Source: an uncultured Lentisphaerota bacterium (GTDB lineage Bacteria; Verrucomicrobiota; Lentisphaeria; Oligosphaerales; CAITYL01). Taken from it: a stretch of DNA of 64,000 nt. Shown here piece after piece: positions 48,402 through 56,678 of this stretch. The DNA lies in NCBI GenBank assembly GCA_903921725.1, contig CAIXRA010000028.1, positions 1-64,000 of the forward strand, read 5' to 3'. How positions within the stretch are numbered: position 1 is the stretch's first letter; every line of letters begins with the position of its first letter. A program made the position numbers and the translations under genes. The notes beneath the pieces were generated by a model, which made no database searches, was not told where the DNA came from, and saw nothing but the letters and a program-made list of their open reading frames with translations.

Positions 48402-49727
48402 TCACAGCAGGTTGGCGGCGGCTTCGGCCAGCTCGCTGCGTTCGCCCTTCATGAGGCCGATGTGCGCGGCGATGCTGCTGTGGCGCAGGCGGTTGATGAG
48501 GTAGACCAGGCCGTTGGACTGCGAGTCGACGTACGGGTTGTCGATCTGGTGCGGGTCGCCGGTGAGGATGATCTTGGTGCCGTTGCCGACGCGGGTGATG
48601 ACGGTCTTCACCTCCAGCGGCGTCAGGTTCTGCGCCTCGTCGATGATGATGTACTGGTGCGGGATGGAGCGGCCGCGGATGAAGGTCAGCGGTTCGATGC
48701 TGATCTCCTCGCTCTCCATGATGTCCTGCGGCAGGATGCGGTTCGGGCTGCGCTTGTCCTGCTCGCGGATCAGTTCCACGGCGTCGTAGATCGGCTGCAT
48801 CCAGGGTGCCATCTTTTCCTTGATGTCGCCCGGCAGGAAGCCGATGTCGCGGCCGACCGGCATGGTCGGGCGGAAGATCAGCAGGCGGTTGTATTCGTCC
48901 TCGGCGAAGACCTTGTGCAGGCCGGCGGCGACGGCCAGCAGGGTCTTGCCGGTGCCCGCCTTGCCGCTGATTGTCACCAGCTTGATCTTGTCGTCCAGCA
49001 GCGCGTCGAGCGCGAACACCTGTTCCAGGTTCAGCGGCCGGATGCCGGCGACGCTTTCCGCGCGTTCCGGAATCGGGTAGACGCGGTCGGGCCGCTTGCC
49101 GACGCGGGTCAGCGCGCACGGCTTTTCCTTGCCGGCGGTGCGCAGGAGGACGTACTCGTTGGGCAACCCCTCGAAATCCTCCAGGTCGACCGGCAACCCC
49201 TTCAGCGCCTCCGCGACCTTTTCGGCCGGCACGTCGACGGTGTGCCAGCCGGTGTACATGTCGGCGTCCGGCGAACGGTCCACGTCGTAATCCTGGGCGG
49301 TGATGCCGAGGGCGTCCGCCTTGAGCCGCAGGTTGACGTTCTTGGTGATGACGACGACCGGGGTCTCGGGCGCGTCCTTCTGCATCTGGAGCGCGAGGCT
49401 GAGGATGCGGTTTTCGGTCGCCCGGCCTTCGCGTCCGGCACGGCCGCTGGAGGAGGCGTTGGGGAAGTTGCGGAGGTCGCAGATGACCTTCAGGATGCTT
49501 TCGCGTTCCAGCGGGACGCCGTCGCTGAGCTTGCCCTCCGCGCGGAGCTTGTCCAGGATCTGGGCGACGGTGCGCGAGTTCCGGCCGAGCTCGGTCATGT
49601 CGCGCTTGAAGGAATCCACTTCCTCGATGACTTCGATGGGGACGATGACGTTGGTGTCGGAGAAGCTGAAGACGGCTTTGGGATCGTGCAGGAGGACGTT
49701 GGTGTCGAGGATCACGTTTCGTCGCAT
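48402..49727 (-). CDS. PIN-PhoH fusion protein (YlaK type)
   Basis: 441 residues from the ATG at 49,727 (GGGAGGAG 7 bases before). The N-terminal PIN domain (RNVILDTNVLLHDPKAVFSF, VIEEVDSFK, about residues 1-140) is an RNase fold. The C-terminal PhoH ATPase has Walker A ISGKAGTGKTLLAV and Walker B YIIIDEAQNLTPLEVKTVIT, then GNGTKIILTGDPHQID. PIN-PhoH proteins unwind and degrade RNA in an ATP-dependent manner in vitro. It is transcribed away from folP. Confidence 0.92.
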   Translation of the reverse strand: MRRNVILDTNVLLHDPKAVFSFSDTNVIVPIEVIEEVDSFKRDMTELGRNSRTVAQILDKLRAEGKLSDGVPLERESILKVICDLRNFPNASSSGRAGREGRATENRILSLALQMQKDAPETPVVVITKNVNLRLKADALGITAQDYDVDRSPDADMYTGWHTVDVPAEKVAEALKGLPVDLEDFEGLPNEYVLLRTAGKEKPCALTRVGKRPDRVYPIPERAESVAGIRPLNLEQVFALDALLDDKIKLVTISGKAGTGKTLLAVAAGLHKVFAEDEYNRLLIFRPTMPVGRDIGFLPGDIKEKMAPWMQPIYDAVELIREQDKRSPNRILPQDIMESEEISIEPLTFIRGRSIPHQYIIIDEAQNLTPLEVKTVITRVGNGTKIILTGDPHQIDNPYVDSQSNGLVYLINRLRHSSIAAHIGLMKGERSELAEAAANLL

Positions 49728-49993
49728 GATGTGCTCTCCTCCCAGTGGGTGATGTCCGGAGTGCCCCTTCGGCCGCGTCAACCGCCGCCAATCGTACCAT
49801 TAACCCGGAAACGGTTTCGGCAAGCGGCCCCGCGAAAACTTTTTTGTGCGCGGCGGACGCATGGGACCACAAAGCCCGCGCCCCTTTGCAACCCCGATGG
49901 CAAACCGGCCCTGCCTGCAATAGAGTACGCCCAGCGCCGCCGGGCATGGCGGAGCATTTTTGTCACATGGAAGCGGAGAAGAGGCGGAGCAGC

Positions 49994-50869
49994 ATGATGG
50001 AGCGCGGGGACGGAGTGGTGTGGCGCGTGCCGGGGCGGGAGTGGACGCTCGGGGCGGGGCGGCGCACGCTGGTGATGGGGATTGTGAACGTGACGCCGGA
50101 CTCGTTCTCCGACGGCGGGCGGTGCGTGACGGCGCAGGCGGCGGTCGTGCACGGGCTCCAGCTTCTGGAAGACGGCGCCGACATCCTCGACATTGGCGGC
50201 GAATCCACGCGGCCGGGTTCGCAACCCGTTTCCGCCGAAGAGGAACTGGCGCGGGTCTTGCCGGTGATCCGCGGGCTCCGCGAACGGACGGACGTGCCGC
50301 TCAGCGTGGACAGCTGGAAGGCGGAGGTGGCGGAGGCCGCGCTGGCGGCGGGCGCCACCATCGTCAACGACATTTCCGGTTTCGCGCTGGACCCGCGCCT
50401 GGCGGCGGTGGCGGCGCGCGCCGGCGCCGGCTGCGTATTGATGCATATGCGCGGCACGCCGCAGACGATGCAGCAGTTCACGCACTATGCGGACGTCGCA
50501 GGCGAAGTGGCCTCCGAGCTTGCCTGCGCGCTGGGACGCGCGGCGGCCGCGGGGATTCCGCCGGAGCGCATCGTGCTCGATCCGGGGATTGGCTTCAGCA
50601 AGACGGCGGAGCAGAACCTGGAGCTGATCCGCGGCCTGGGGCGGCTGCGGCGCGCGCTGGGGCGTCCGCTGCTGGCCGGCCCTTCGCGCAAGTCGTTCAT
50701 CGGGAAGCTATTGCCCGGGAATCCTCCGGCGGCGGAGCGGGACTGGGGGACGGCGGCAGCGGTGGCGGCGTGCATCCTGTACGGGGCGGATATCGTGCGC
50801 GTTCACAACGTGGCGGCGATGCGCCAGGCGGCGCTGGTCGCGGATGCGCTGAAGGGGGAGGCTGTCTAA
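49994..50869 (+). CDS. folP: Dihydropteroate synthase
   Basis: 291 residues when started at the ATG at 49,994 (GGAG just before); earlier in-frame ATG at 49,967. Folate synthesis: joins p-aminobenzoate to dihydropterin pyrophosphate. Motifs: MGIVNVTPDSFSDGG, DIGGESTRPGS, SVDSWKAEVAEAAL, VNDISGFALD, LDPGIGFSKTAEQNLELI, GPSRKSFIG, VRVHNVAAM. Its stop overlaps the stop of the convergent GNAT gene by 4 bases. Confidence 0.95.
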   Translation: MMERGDGVVWRVPGREWTLGAGRRTLVMGIVNVTPDSFSDGGRCVTAQAAVVHGLQLLEDGADILDIGGESTRPGSQPVSAEEELARVLPVIRGLRERTDVPLSVDSWKAEVAEAALAAGATIVNDISGFALDPRLAAVAARAGAGCVLMHMRGTPQTMQQFTHYADVAGEVASELACALGRAAAAGIPPERIVLDPGIGFSKTAEQNLELIRGLGRLRRALGRPLLAGPSRKSFIGKLLPGNPPAAERDWGTAAAVAACILYGADIVRVHNVAAMRQAALVADALKGEAV

Positions 50870-51384
50870 CTGGAAACGGTGTAGGGCGCGATGCGGCGGC
50901 CGAGGATGGTCAGGCCGAATTCAGACTTGCCGATGGCGGCGACCTGGGGGAGTTCGCCCCAGACCTTGAATCCGAACTTGGTGAAGATTTTGCAGCTGGG
51001 GGTGTTGTGGGAGAAGATGCAGGCGATGAGGTTGTGGAGGCCGACGCGCGGGGCGCGGCGGAGTGCGTCCGAGAGGAGAATGTGTCCGTATCCCTTGCTC
51101 CGGAAATCTTTATGCACGTAGAGGCTGATCTCGGCGGTGTGCTCGAAGGCGGGACGGTCGCGGAACGGCTGGAAGCTGAGCCAGGCAACGACACTGCCGT
51201 CCAGTTCGAGGATGGTCAGCGGATAGCGGCCGGGGGAATGCCGGTCGAACCAGGGAACGCGGGTTTCAAGGGTGACCGGCGAGGTGTCTGCCGTTACCAT
51301 GCGGCTCGGAATGGTCGAATTATAGATGCCGACAATCTCAGGCAAATCTTCCATCCGAGCATCACGGATCGTGTGCGCGCCCAT
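50866..51384 (-). CDS. GNAT-family N-acetyltransferase
   Basis: 172 residues. Phosphinothricin-acetyltransferase-like: TIRDARMEDLPEIVGIYNST, AEISLYVHKDFRSKGYGHIL with the acetyl-CoA loop (RSKGYG), and a C-terminal FTKFGFKVWGELPQVA. It acetylates a small amine, possibly an amino acid or toxin. The substrate is unknown. Confidence 0.85.
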   Translation of the reverse strand: MGAHTIRDARMEDLPEIVGIYNSTIPSRMVTADTSPVTLETRVPWFDRHSPGRYPLTILELDGSVVAWLSFQPFRDRPAFEHTAEISLYVHKDFRSKGYGHILLSDALRRAPRVGLHNLIACIFSHNTPSCKIFTKFGFKVWGELPQVAAIGKSEFGLTILGRRIAPYTVSS

Positions 51385-51525
51385 CTCAGAATCCCCCTGA
51401 TGCCGATTTTATGAAACCATCCCGCAAAATGGAATGTAATATGATTTTAAAAACTAACGCGTGTTGCAACTTATGCAAGGTCAATACTCCATAAAAACCA
51501 AATCCGTCCAACGAGAGGCCGATCA

Positions 51526-51969
51526 ATGAATAGTTTTACCATCGTACGCCCGGAACATCTGAATCACCACAACTACCTCTTTGGCGGGGCCATGCTGAAG
51601 TGGGTGGACGAGTATGCCTGGATTGCGGCCGCGCTGGATTTCACCGGGAGCACGCTGGTGACGAAGGCGATGGACGACATTGTCTTCCGGCACCGCGTGA
51701 TTTGCGGCTCCATCCTGCGTTTCTGTATCCTGCCGGTGAAAAAGGGTTTGACCTCGGTGACTTACTCGGTGGAGGTTTTTGCCGACGAGCCCGGCGCCAC
51801 GGAGGAGAAGCACATCTTTTCCACGACCATCACTTTTGTGAATGTGGATGCCGCGGGGAACAAGACGCCGCTGCCCGACCTGGATGCATACCGTTCACGG
51901 ACGGAGCACACGCCCTGCCGCCGCCCCGCATGCCGCCAACGCGCCTGCGGTGGCCAGTCTCCGTGCTGA
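51526..51969 (+). CDS. Acyl-CoA thioesterase (hotdog fold)
   Basis: 147 residues, GAGAGG 7 bases before the ATG. RPEHLNHHNYLFGGAMLKWV is the YciA/BFIT-type signature with the catalytic region (NYLFGG, then D in WVDE). It hydrolyses acyl-CoA. The C-terminal 20 residues (CRRPACRQRACGG) are Cys/Arg-rich and unusual for the family. Confidence 0.85.
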   Translation: MNSFTIVRPEHLNHHNYLFGGAMLKWVDEYAWIAAALDFTGSTLVTKAMDDIVFRHRVICGSILRFCILPVKKGLTSVTYSVEVFADEPGATEEKHIFSTTITFVNVDAAGNKTPLPDLDAYRSRTEHTPCRRPACRQRACGGQSPC

Positions 51970-52048
51970 GCATCCGCCGATTCGGCCGGTCCCGCGCCGG
52001 ATTCCGTGCTTGTCTCCGCTGCTCGTGAAAAATATCACGACTTTACCC

Positions 52049-52076
52049 TTGACGCCGTTGTGCCGGCTGTTAGATT
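52049..52076 (+). promoter_or_regulatory. Putative promoter of the hydrogenase operon
   Basis: -35 TTGACG (52,049-52,054) and -10 TAGATT (52,071-52,076), 16 bases apart, in the 291-base gap before the NuoE-type gene. It implies a leader of roughly 175 bases in which nothing else was recognised. Confidence 0.4.
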
Positions 52077-52260
52077 GACAGCACGCGTTCGTTCCGCGCC
52101 CGGTGGGCGGCGGCCTGCGACCCCTGTTCCTTGTGCCTGTATCCGAGCTTGTGTTCAGCGTCAGCTGTTCATTATTGTTTTGATAACCGTCAACGGTGCC
52201 AAACAATAGTTCCGGAGTGGGCCGTACCTGCGGCCCCCGTTCCGGACGGGGAGTCGGGTC

Positions 52261-52788
52261 ATGAAGGAATCCGTGATGGCGTCCGGGGGTGTCACCCGGG
52301 ACGTGGTGGCGAAAGTGGTGGCGAAGCACCGGGGCACGCCCGGAGAGCTTTTGGGCGCGCTGGAGGAACTCCAGAACCTTCACCCGCACAAGTACTTGCC
52401 TCCGGAGGTCATGGAGATGGCGGCCGAGGCCGCCGGCGTCCCCGTCTCCCAGGTCTACAGCGTGGCGACGTTCTACGCGTTCTTCAACCTCAAGCCGCAG
52501 GGCGAGCACACGCTCGTGGTCTGCCGCGGCACTGCCTGCCACACGCGCGGTTCCAAGTCGCTCCTCGAATCCCTCAAGAAGCTTCTGGGGGTGCAGGAGG
52601 AGGAGGGTGCGGAGAAGATCTTCCTGACGACCCCCGACAAGAAGTTCACCGTCAAGACCGTGGCCTGCTTCGGCCAGTGCGCGATGGCGCCGGTGGTCGA
52701 GGTGGACGGCAAGATGCACAGCAATGTCACCGACGCCAAGCTCAAGGAGCTGGTCGCCGCCGCCGCGAAGGCGCCTGCGAAGCGGTGA
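52261..52788 (+). CDS. hydC: NuoE-type [2Fe-2S] subunit of NADH-linked [FeFe]-hydrogenase
   Basis: 175 residues with GGGAG 7 bases before the ATG. Thioredoxin-like ferredoxin: cysteines 88 and 93 (CRGTACHTRG) and 136 and 140 (CFGQCAMAP) bind the [2Fe-2S] cluster. LGALEELQNLHPHKYLP and VYSVATFYAFFNLKP are typical of NuoE/HndA/HydC. It passes electrons between the flavin subunit downstream and HydA. Confidence 0.9.
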   Translation: MKESVMASGGVTRDVVAKVVAKHRGTPGELLGALEELQNLHPHKYLPPEVMEMAAEAAGVPVSQVYSVATFYAFFNLKPQGEHTLVVCRGTACHTRGSKSLLESLKKLLGVQEEEGAEKIFLTTPDKKFTVKTVACFGQCAMAPVVEVDGKMHSNVTDAKLKELVAAAAKAPAKR

Positions 52789-52836
52789 ATCGGCGCCCCC
52801 GCTGGAGAGCGGACGGGCGGGCACCAAGCCGCCCCC

Positions 52837-52870
52837 GTCCATGGTGTCCATAGAAGTCCACAATGTCCAT
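52837..52870. repeat. GTCCAT spaced repeat between hydrogenase subunit genes
   Basis: GTCCATGGTGTCCATAGAAG then GTCCACAATGTCCAT: four units with a period of 8-10 bases, in the 98-base gap between the NuoE-type and NuoF-GltD genes. Confidence 0.7.
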
Positions 52871-52886
52871 TTTTGGAGACGGCGAC

Positions 52887-55800
52887 ATGAAGATTACGAA
52901 CCTTGCGGCGCTGAAGAAGGTCCAGAAGGCGGGGCAGGCCCGGCTGATGCCGGAAAAGCAGATCCGCATCGCGGTCGGCATGGGCACGTGCGGCATCGGT
53001 ACGGGCGCCGACGAGGTGTATGCGGCGCTGGAGCGGGAGCTGAAGGCGAAGAAGGTGCCGGCGTTGCTGGTGAAGACCGGTTGCTTCGGTTTCTGCGCCG
53101 AGGAGCCGCTGGTGAACGTCCGCCTGCCGGACCATCCGCTGGTGATCCTGCACAAGGTCGGCGTCGGCGACGTTCCGGCGCTGGTGAAGGCGCTGAAGAA
53201 CGGCGGCATTCCGCGCGAAAAGGCGCTGTGCCGGATTGAGAGCTGGGATTATCTGACGGCCGAGCCGGTGCTGTTCGGCCGGGGGATGCTGGACATCCCG
53301 CTGTGGAACGAGATCCCGTTCTTCAAGTGGCAGAAGAAGATCGTGCTGCGCGACTGCGGGCTGATCAACCCCGAGGAGATCGAGGAGTACATCGCGGCGG
53401 GCGGCTATTCGCCGCTGTTCCACGCGCTGCGCGGCAAGCCGGAGGCGGTCATCGCGCAGGTGAAGGCGTCGGGGCTGCGCGGCCGCGGCGGTGCAGGCTT
53501 CCCGGTCTGGCGCAAGTGGGAGCTGATGAAGAAGGAAGTCGCCGACAAGAAATACATCATCTGCAACGCGGACGAGGGCGACCCCGGCGCGTACATGAAC
53601 CGCAACGAGATCGAGAGCGACCCGCACATGCTGATCGAGGGGATGGCCATCGGGGCGTATGCGATGGGCGCCTCCGAGGGGATCCTGTATGTGCGTGCTG
53701 AGTATCCGCTGGCGGTGGAGCGTCTGCGCAAGGCGATTGCGGATGCGCGGGCTCTTGGCATTCTCGGCAAAAACATCATGGGCAGTTCGTTCAGCTTCGA
53801 CCTGAGCATCGTCGAGGGCGCGGGCGCCTTCGTATGCGGCGAGGAGACGGCGCTGATCGCCTCGATCGAGGGCAAGGCGGGCCGTCCGCGTCCGCGCCCG
53901 CCGTTCCCGGCGCAGAAGGGGCTGTGGGACAAGCCCACGAACATCAACAACGTTGAGACTTGGTGCAATATCCCGGCCGTCCTGGCGAAGGGGGGCGAAT
54001 GGTTCACGGGCACCGGCACGAAGGCCAGCCCGGGCACCAAGGTCTTCTCGCTGGTCGGCAAGGTCAAGCACACGGGGCTGGTGGAGCTGCCGCTGGGGGA
54101 GACGCTGGGCACGCTGGTGTACAAGATCGGCGGCGGCGGGCTTGAGGGCAAGCAGGTGAAGGCGCTGCAGAGCGGCGGCCCGTCGGGCGGCTGCATTCCG
54201 GCCGACCTCTTCTCGACCCCGATCGAGTACGAATCCCTGCAGGCGCTTGGCGCGATCATGGGCTCCGGCGGCATGGTCGTGATGGACGAGGAGAACTGCA
54301 TGGTGGACGTGGCGCGCTACTTCCTGGAGTTTACCACCTCCGAGTCGTGCGGCAAGTGCGTGCCGTGCCGCGAGGGGCTGAACCAGGTCCTGCGCATCCT
54401 CAAGGCGATCACCGAGGGGCGCGGCGAGCCCGCCGACATCGAGCGGCTGGAACACCTCGGCCGGGTCATCCGCGACACCGCGCTGTGCGGCCTCGGCCAG
54501 ACCGGGCCGAACCCGGTGCTGACCACGCTCAAGTATTTCCGCACCGAGTACGAGCAGCACATCCGGGACCACCGCTGCGAGGCGGGCGAGTGCGGGGCGC
54601 TCTTCCGCGCGCCGTGCGAGAACTCCTGCCCGCTGCACATGAACATCCCCGGCTACATCGAACTGCTCAAGGAAGGCCGGATGCAGGAGGCGTTCGAGCT
54701 GGTCATCCGCGACAACCCGATGCCGGCTACCACCGGCCGCATCTGCCGCTACCACTGCAAGGTCCGCTGCCGTCGCAGCGACGCGGACGAGCCGGTCGCC
54801 CAGGGCGAAATCCACCGCTACATCGCGGACACCGCGCACGCCAAGGGGCTGGCCGAGGCGGTGTACGAGAAGCTGCTCGCCGAGAAGCTGCCCGCGACGG
54901 GGAAGAAAGTCGCCGTGGTCGGCGCCGGCCCCGCGGGCATCACCGCCGCCTATTACCTGGCGCGGCTCGGGCATGCCGTGACGGTGTACGAGGCGCACGA
55001 GGATGCCGGCGGCGTGGTCCGCTTCACCATCCCCGAATACCGCCTGCCGCGCGCCGTGCTCGACCGCGAGATCGGATTCGTCAAGCGCTTCGGCGTGAAG
55101 TTCAAGTACGGGACGCGCATCGGCCAGGAGATCCCGCTGGCGAAGCTGGAGAAGGAGTTCGATGCGGTGTTCGTCGGCATTGGCGCGCAGGCGAACACGC
55201 CGCTGGACGTGCCGGGCATCGAGCTGAAGGGCGTGATGCCGGGCGTGCATTTCCTGGAGGAGCTGGCGCGGGCCCGCCGGCCGGCCATCGGCAAGAAGGT
55301 GTGCGTCATCGGCGCCGGCAACGTCGCGCTCGACGCCGCGCGCAGCGCCCGCCGCATGGGCGCGCAGGTCAGCATCGTCTACCGCCGCGAGCGCGGGGAC
55401 ATGCCGGCGCACCTGGAGGAGGTGCAGGAGGCCGAGCGCGAGGGCGTGAAGCTGCTCTTCCTCGCCGCGCCCAAGGCCATCCTCGGCAAAAAGGGCAGGG
55501 TGGCGGGGCTTGAAGTCACCAAGATGATCCCCGGCGACGTGGACGCCTCCGGGCGCCGCACGCCGACGCCGAGCGAGGAGCACGAGGTCATCCCGTGCGA
55601 CACCGTCATGCTCGCCATCGGCGAACGCGTGGACTCTGCGTTCCTCAAGGAGCTCGGCATCACCGTCCGCCGCAACGGCACGATCGACACGCACCCGCTG
55701 ACGCACCAGACGAACCATCCGAAGGTGTACGCCGGCGGCGATGCGACGCTCGGGCCGGCCACCGCCTCCGAGGCGATGGCGTTCGGCAAGAAGTTCGCCG

Positions 55801-56030
55801 ACGTCATCGACCGGCAGCTCATGGGCGGCAAGGGCCGCTTCGACAAGCTGTTCCGCGAGTTCAGCTACCGCAACGAGGTGCCGGCGGTGCCGCAGGCGGG
55901 CGGAAAGCGCCCGATCCGCGAGCTGGCCACGGCCGCGCGCAAGTGCAACTTCAAGGAGATCTCCGCCGGCCTGGACGCCAAGAACGCCCTCGCCGAAGCC
56001 TGCCGCTGCCTCAGGTGCGACGTGAAGTGA
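52887..56030 (+). CDS. hydB: NuoF-GltD fusion: flavin subunit of [FeFe]-hydrogenase with NAD(P)-oxidoreductase module
   Basis: 1047 residues from the ATG at 52,887 (GGAG 8 bases before). A [2Fe-2S] ferredoxin-like N-terminus (GTCGIGTG, TGCFGFCAEEP) is followed by a NuoF core: GLRGRGGAGFPVWRKW (FMN and NADH), ICNADEGDPGAYMNRN, AGAFVCGEETALIASIEGKA, and the [4Fe-4S] motif SESCGKCVPCREG near 490. From about 575 a GltD/NfnB-type module begins: cysteine motifs CENSCPLHMNIPGYIELL and CRYHCKVRC, FAD site VVGAGPAGITAAYYLARLG near 676, second dinucleotide site VIGAGNVALDAARSARRMG near 804, and a final YAGGDATLGPATASEAMAFG. Normal HydB ends before the GltD part. Confidence 0.9.
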   Translation: MKITNLAALKKVQKAGQARLMPEKQIRIAVGMGTCGIGTGADEVYAALERELKAKKVPALLVKTGCFGFCAEEPLVNVRLPDHPLVILHKVGVGDVPALVKALKNGGIPREKALCRIESWDYLTAEPVLFGRGMLDIPLWNEIPFFKWQKKIVLRDCGLINPEEIEEYIAAGGYSPLFHALRGKPEAVIAQVKASGLRGRGGAGFPVWRKWELMKKEVADKKYIICNADEGDPGAYMNRNEIESDPHMLIEGMAIGAYAMGASEGILYVRAEYPLAVERLRKAIADARALGILGKNIMGSSFSFDLSIVEGAGAFVCGEETALIASIEGKAGRPRPRPPFPAQKGLWDKPTNINNVETWCNIPAVLAKGGEWFTGTGTKASPGTKVFSLVGKVKHTGLVELPLGETLGTLVYKIGGGGLEGKQVKALQSGGPSGGCIPADLFSTPIEYESLQALGAIMGSGGMVVMDEENCMVDVARYFLEFTTSESCGKCVPCREGLNQVLRILKAITEGRGEPADIERLEHLGRVIRDTALCGLGQTGPNPVLTTLKYFRTEYEQHIRDHRCEAGECGALFRAPCENSCPLHMNIPGYIELLKEGRMQEAFELVIRDNPMPATTGRICRYHCKVRCRRSDADEPVAQGEIHRYIADTAHAKGLAEAVYEKLLAEKLPATGKKVAVVGAGPAGITAAYYLARLGHAVTVYEAHEDAGGVVRFTIPEYRLPRAVLDREIGFVKRFGVKFKYGTRIGQEIPLAKLEKEFDAVFVGIGAQANTPLDVPGIELKGVMPGVHFLEELARARRPAIGKKVCVIGAGNVALDAARSARRMGAQVSIVYRRERGDMPAHLEEVQEAEREGVKLLFLAAPKAILGKKGRVAGLEVTKMIPGDVDASGRRTPTPSEEHEVIPCDTVMLAIGERVDSAFLKELGITVRRNGTIDTHPLTHQTNHPKVYAGGDATLGPATASEAMAFGKKFADVIDRQLMGGKGRFDKLFREFSYRNEVPAVPQAGGKRPIRELATAARKCNFKEISAGLDAKNALAEACRCLRCDVK

Positions 56031-56038
56031 ACAATCCG

Positions 56039-56190
56039 TTTGCCACAGAGGGCACAGAGAACACCGAGGCCTTTTGAACAGAAGGCGCAAAGACGCAAAG
56101 GAGAAGGCGCAGGCAAGGGAGATGGGAGCGTGGGCGTCCCGCCCGGCTTTCAGTTTCATTGTTTGAAAATTAGTGTGGATTAGCGGTTGA
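56039..56190. repeat. Dispersed short repeats in the hydB-hydA gap
   Basis: GCCACAGAGGGCACAGAG units (56,040 on), GCGCAAAGACGCAAAG (56,083 on), an inverted copy of the GGCGGGACGCCC repeat (56,124-56,147), and AATTAGTGTGGATTAGCG (56,169 on). The same families appear at 4199-4262, 18,536 and 63,470. Confidence 0.65.
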
Positions 56191-56241
56191 CTTTTGCGGA
56201 GTTCGCGGGTTTTTGAAGCAACGGTTTTGGATGGCGGGTGC

Positions 56242-56412
56242 ATGAAACGAGGCGTGGACAAAAAGGGGAAGGCGGGCGGCGTGGCGGCGGTTGCAGCCGG
56301 GGCGGGCGTGGACGGCTTGCTGGGGCCGTTGCGTGCGCTCATCGTGGAGGCGCGGCAGCAGGCGCTGCGGGCGCTTGACTTGGAGCAGTGGTTGCTTGGA
56401 GTGCGGCAATAA
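56242..56412 (+). pseudogene. Possible truncated DUF1016 (YhcG-type) nuclease gene
   Basis: 56 codons: a low-complexity start then LLGPLRALIVEARQQALRAL. The LxALIxxARxxxxxAV pattern is the N-terminal helix of DUF1016/YhcG proteins, which normally continue for 300 residues. Here the frame stops right inside the left arm of the inverted-repeat element at 56,396. Nothing similar resumes on the far side. The reading as a broken gene is inference. Confidence 0.35.
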
Positions 56413-56545
56413 GTGCATCCGTTTGCCGCTCTTCAATTAAGGCGGAGCCGTCATCGACAATACCGAATGAAAGGGAAAGCCCAAGCACCAGCGCTCCGCG
56501 CAAAATTAAAAGCGGCAAATGGATGCACTTATTGCCGCACTCCAA
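56396..56545. mobile_element. 150-bp inverted-repeat element (MITE-like)
   Basis: Left arm 56,396-56,438 begins TTGGAGTGCGGCAATAAG and continues TGCATCC; right arm 56,503-56,545 is its reverse complement with about three mismatches in 43 bases. The element is more A/T-rich than its surroundings, holds no gene and ends the DUF1016-like frame. It separates hydB from hydA. Confidence 0.7.
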
Positions 56546-56678
56546 AATCGAAATCTGGTGCCCGGCAGAGCGTTTATGTGAACAATTCAGTGTAAGCATT
56601 TGCCGGTTTCCTTGCGCCTTTGCGAGCTTCTGTAAAATATCGGTTTTGAATTTCACCCAACACAAGGAACCCATTCCA

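Noticed and set aside
52473..56342. 1289-codon minus-strand open frame over the NuoF-GltD gene
   Set aside because: Antisense of a clearly conserved enzyme; Arg/His/Leu-rich without domains.
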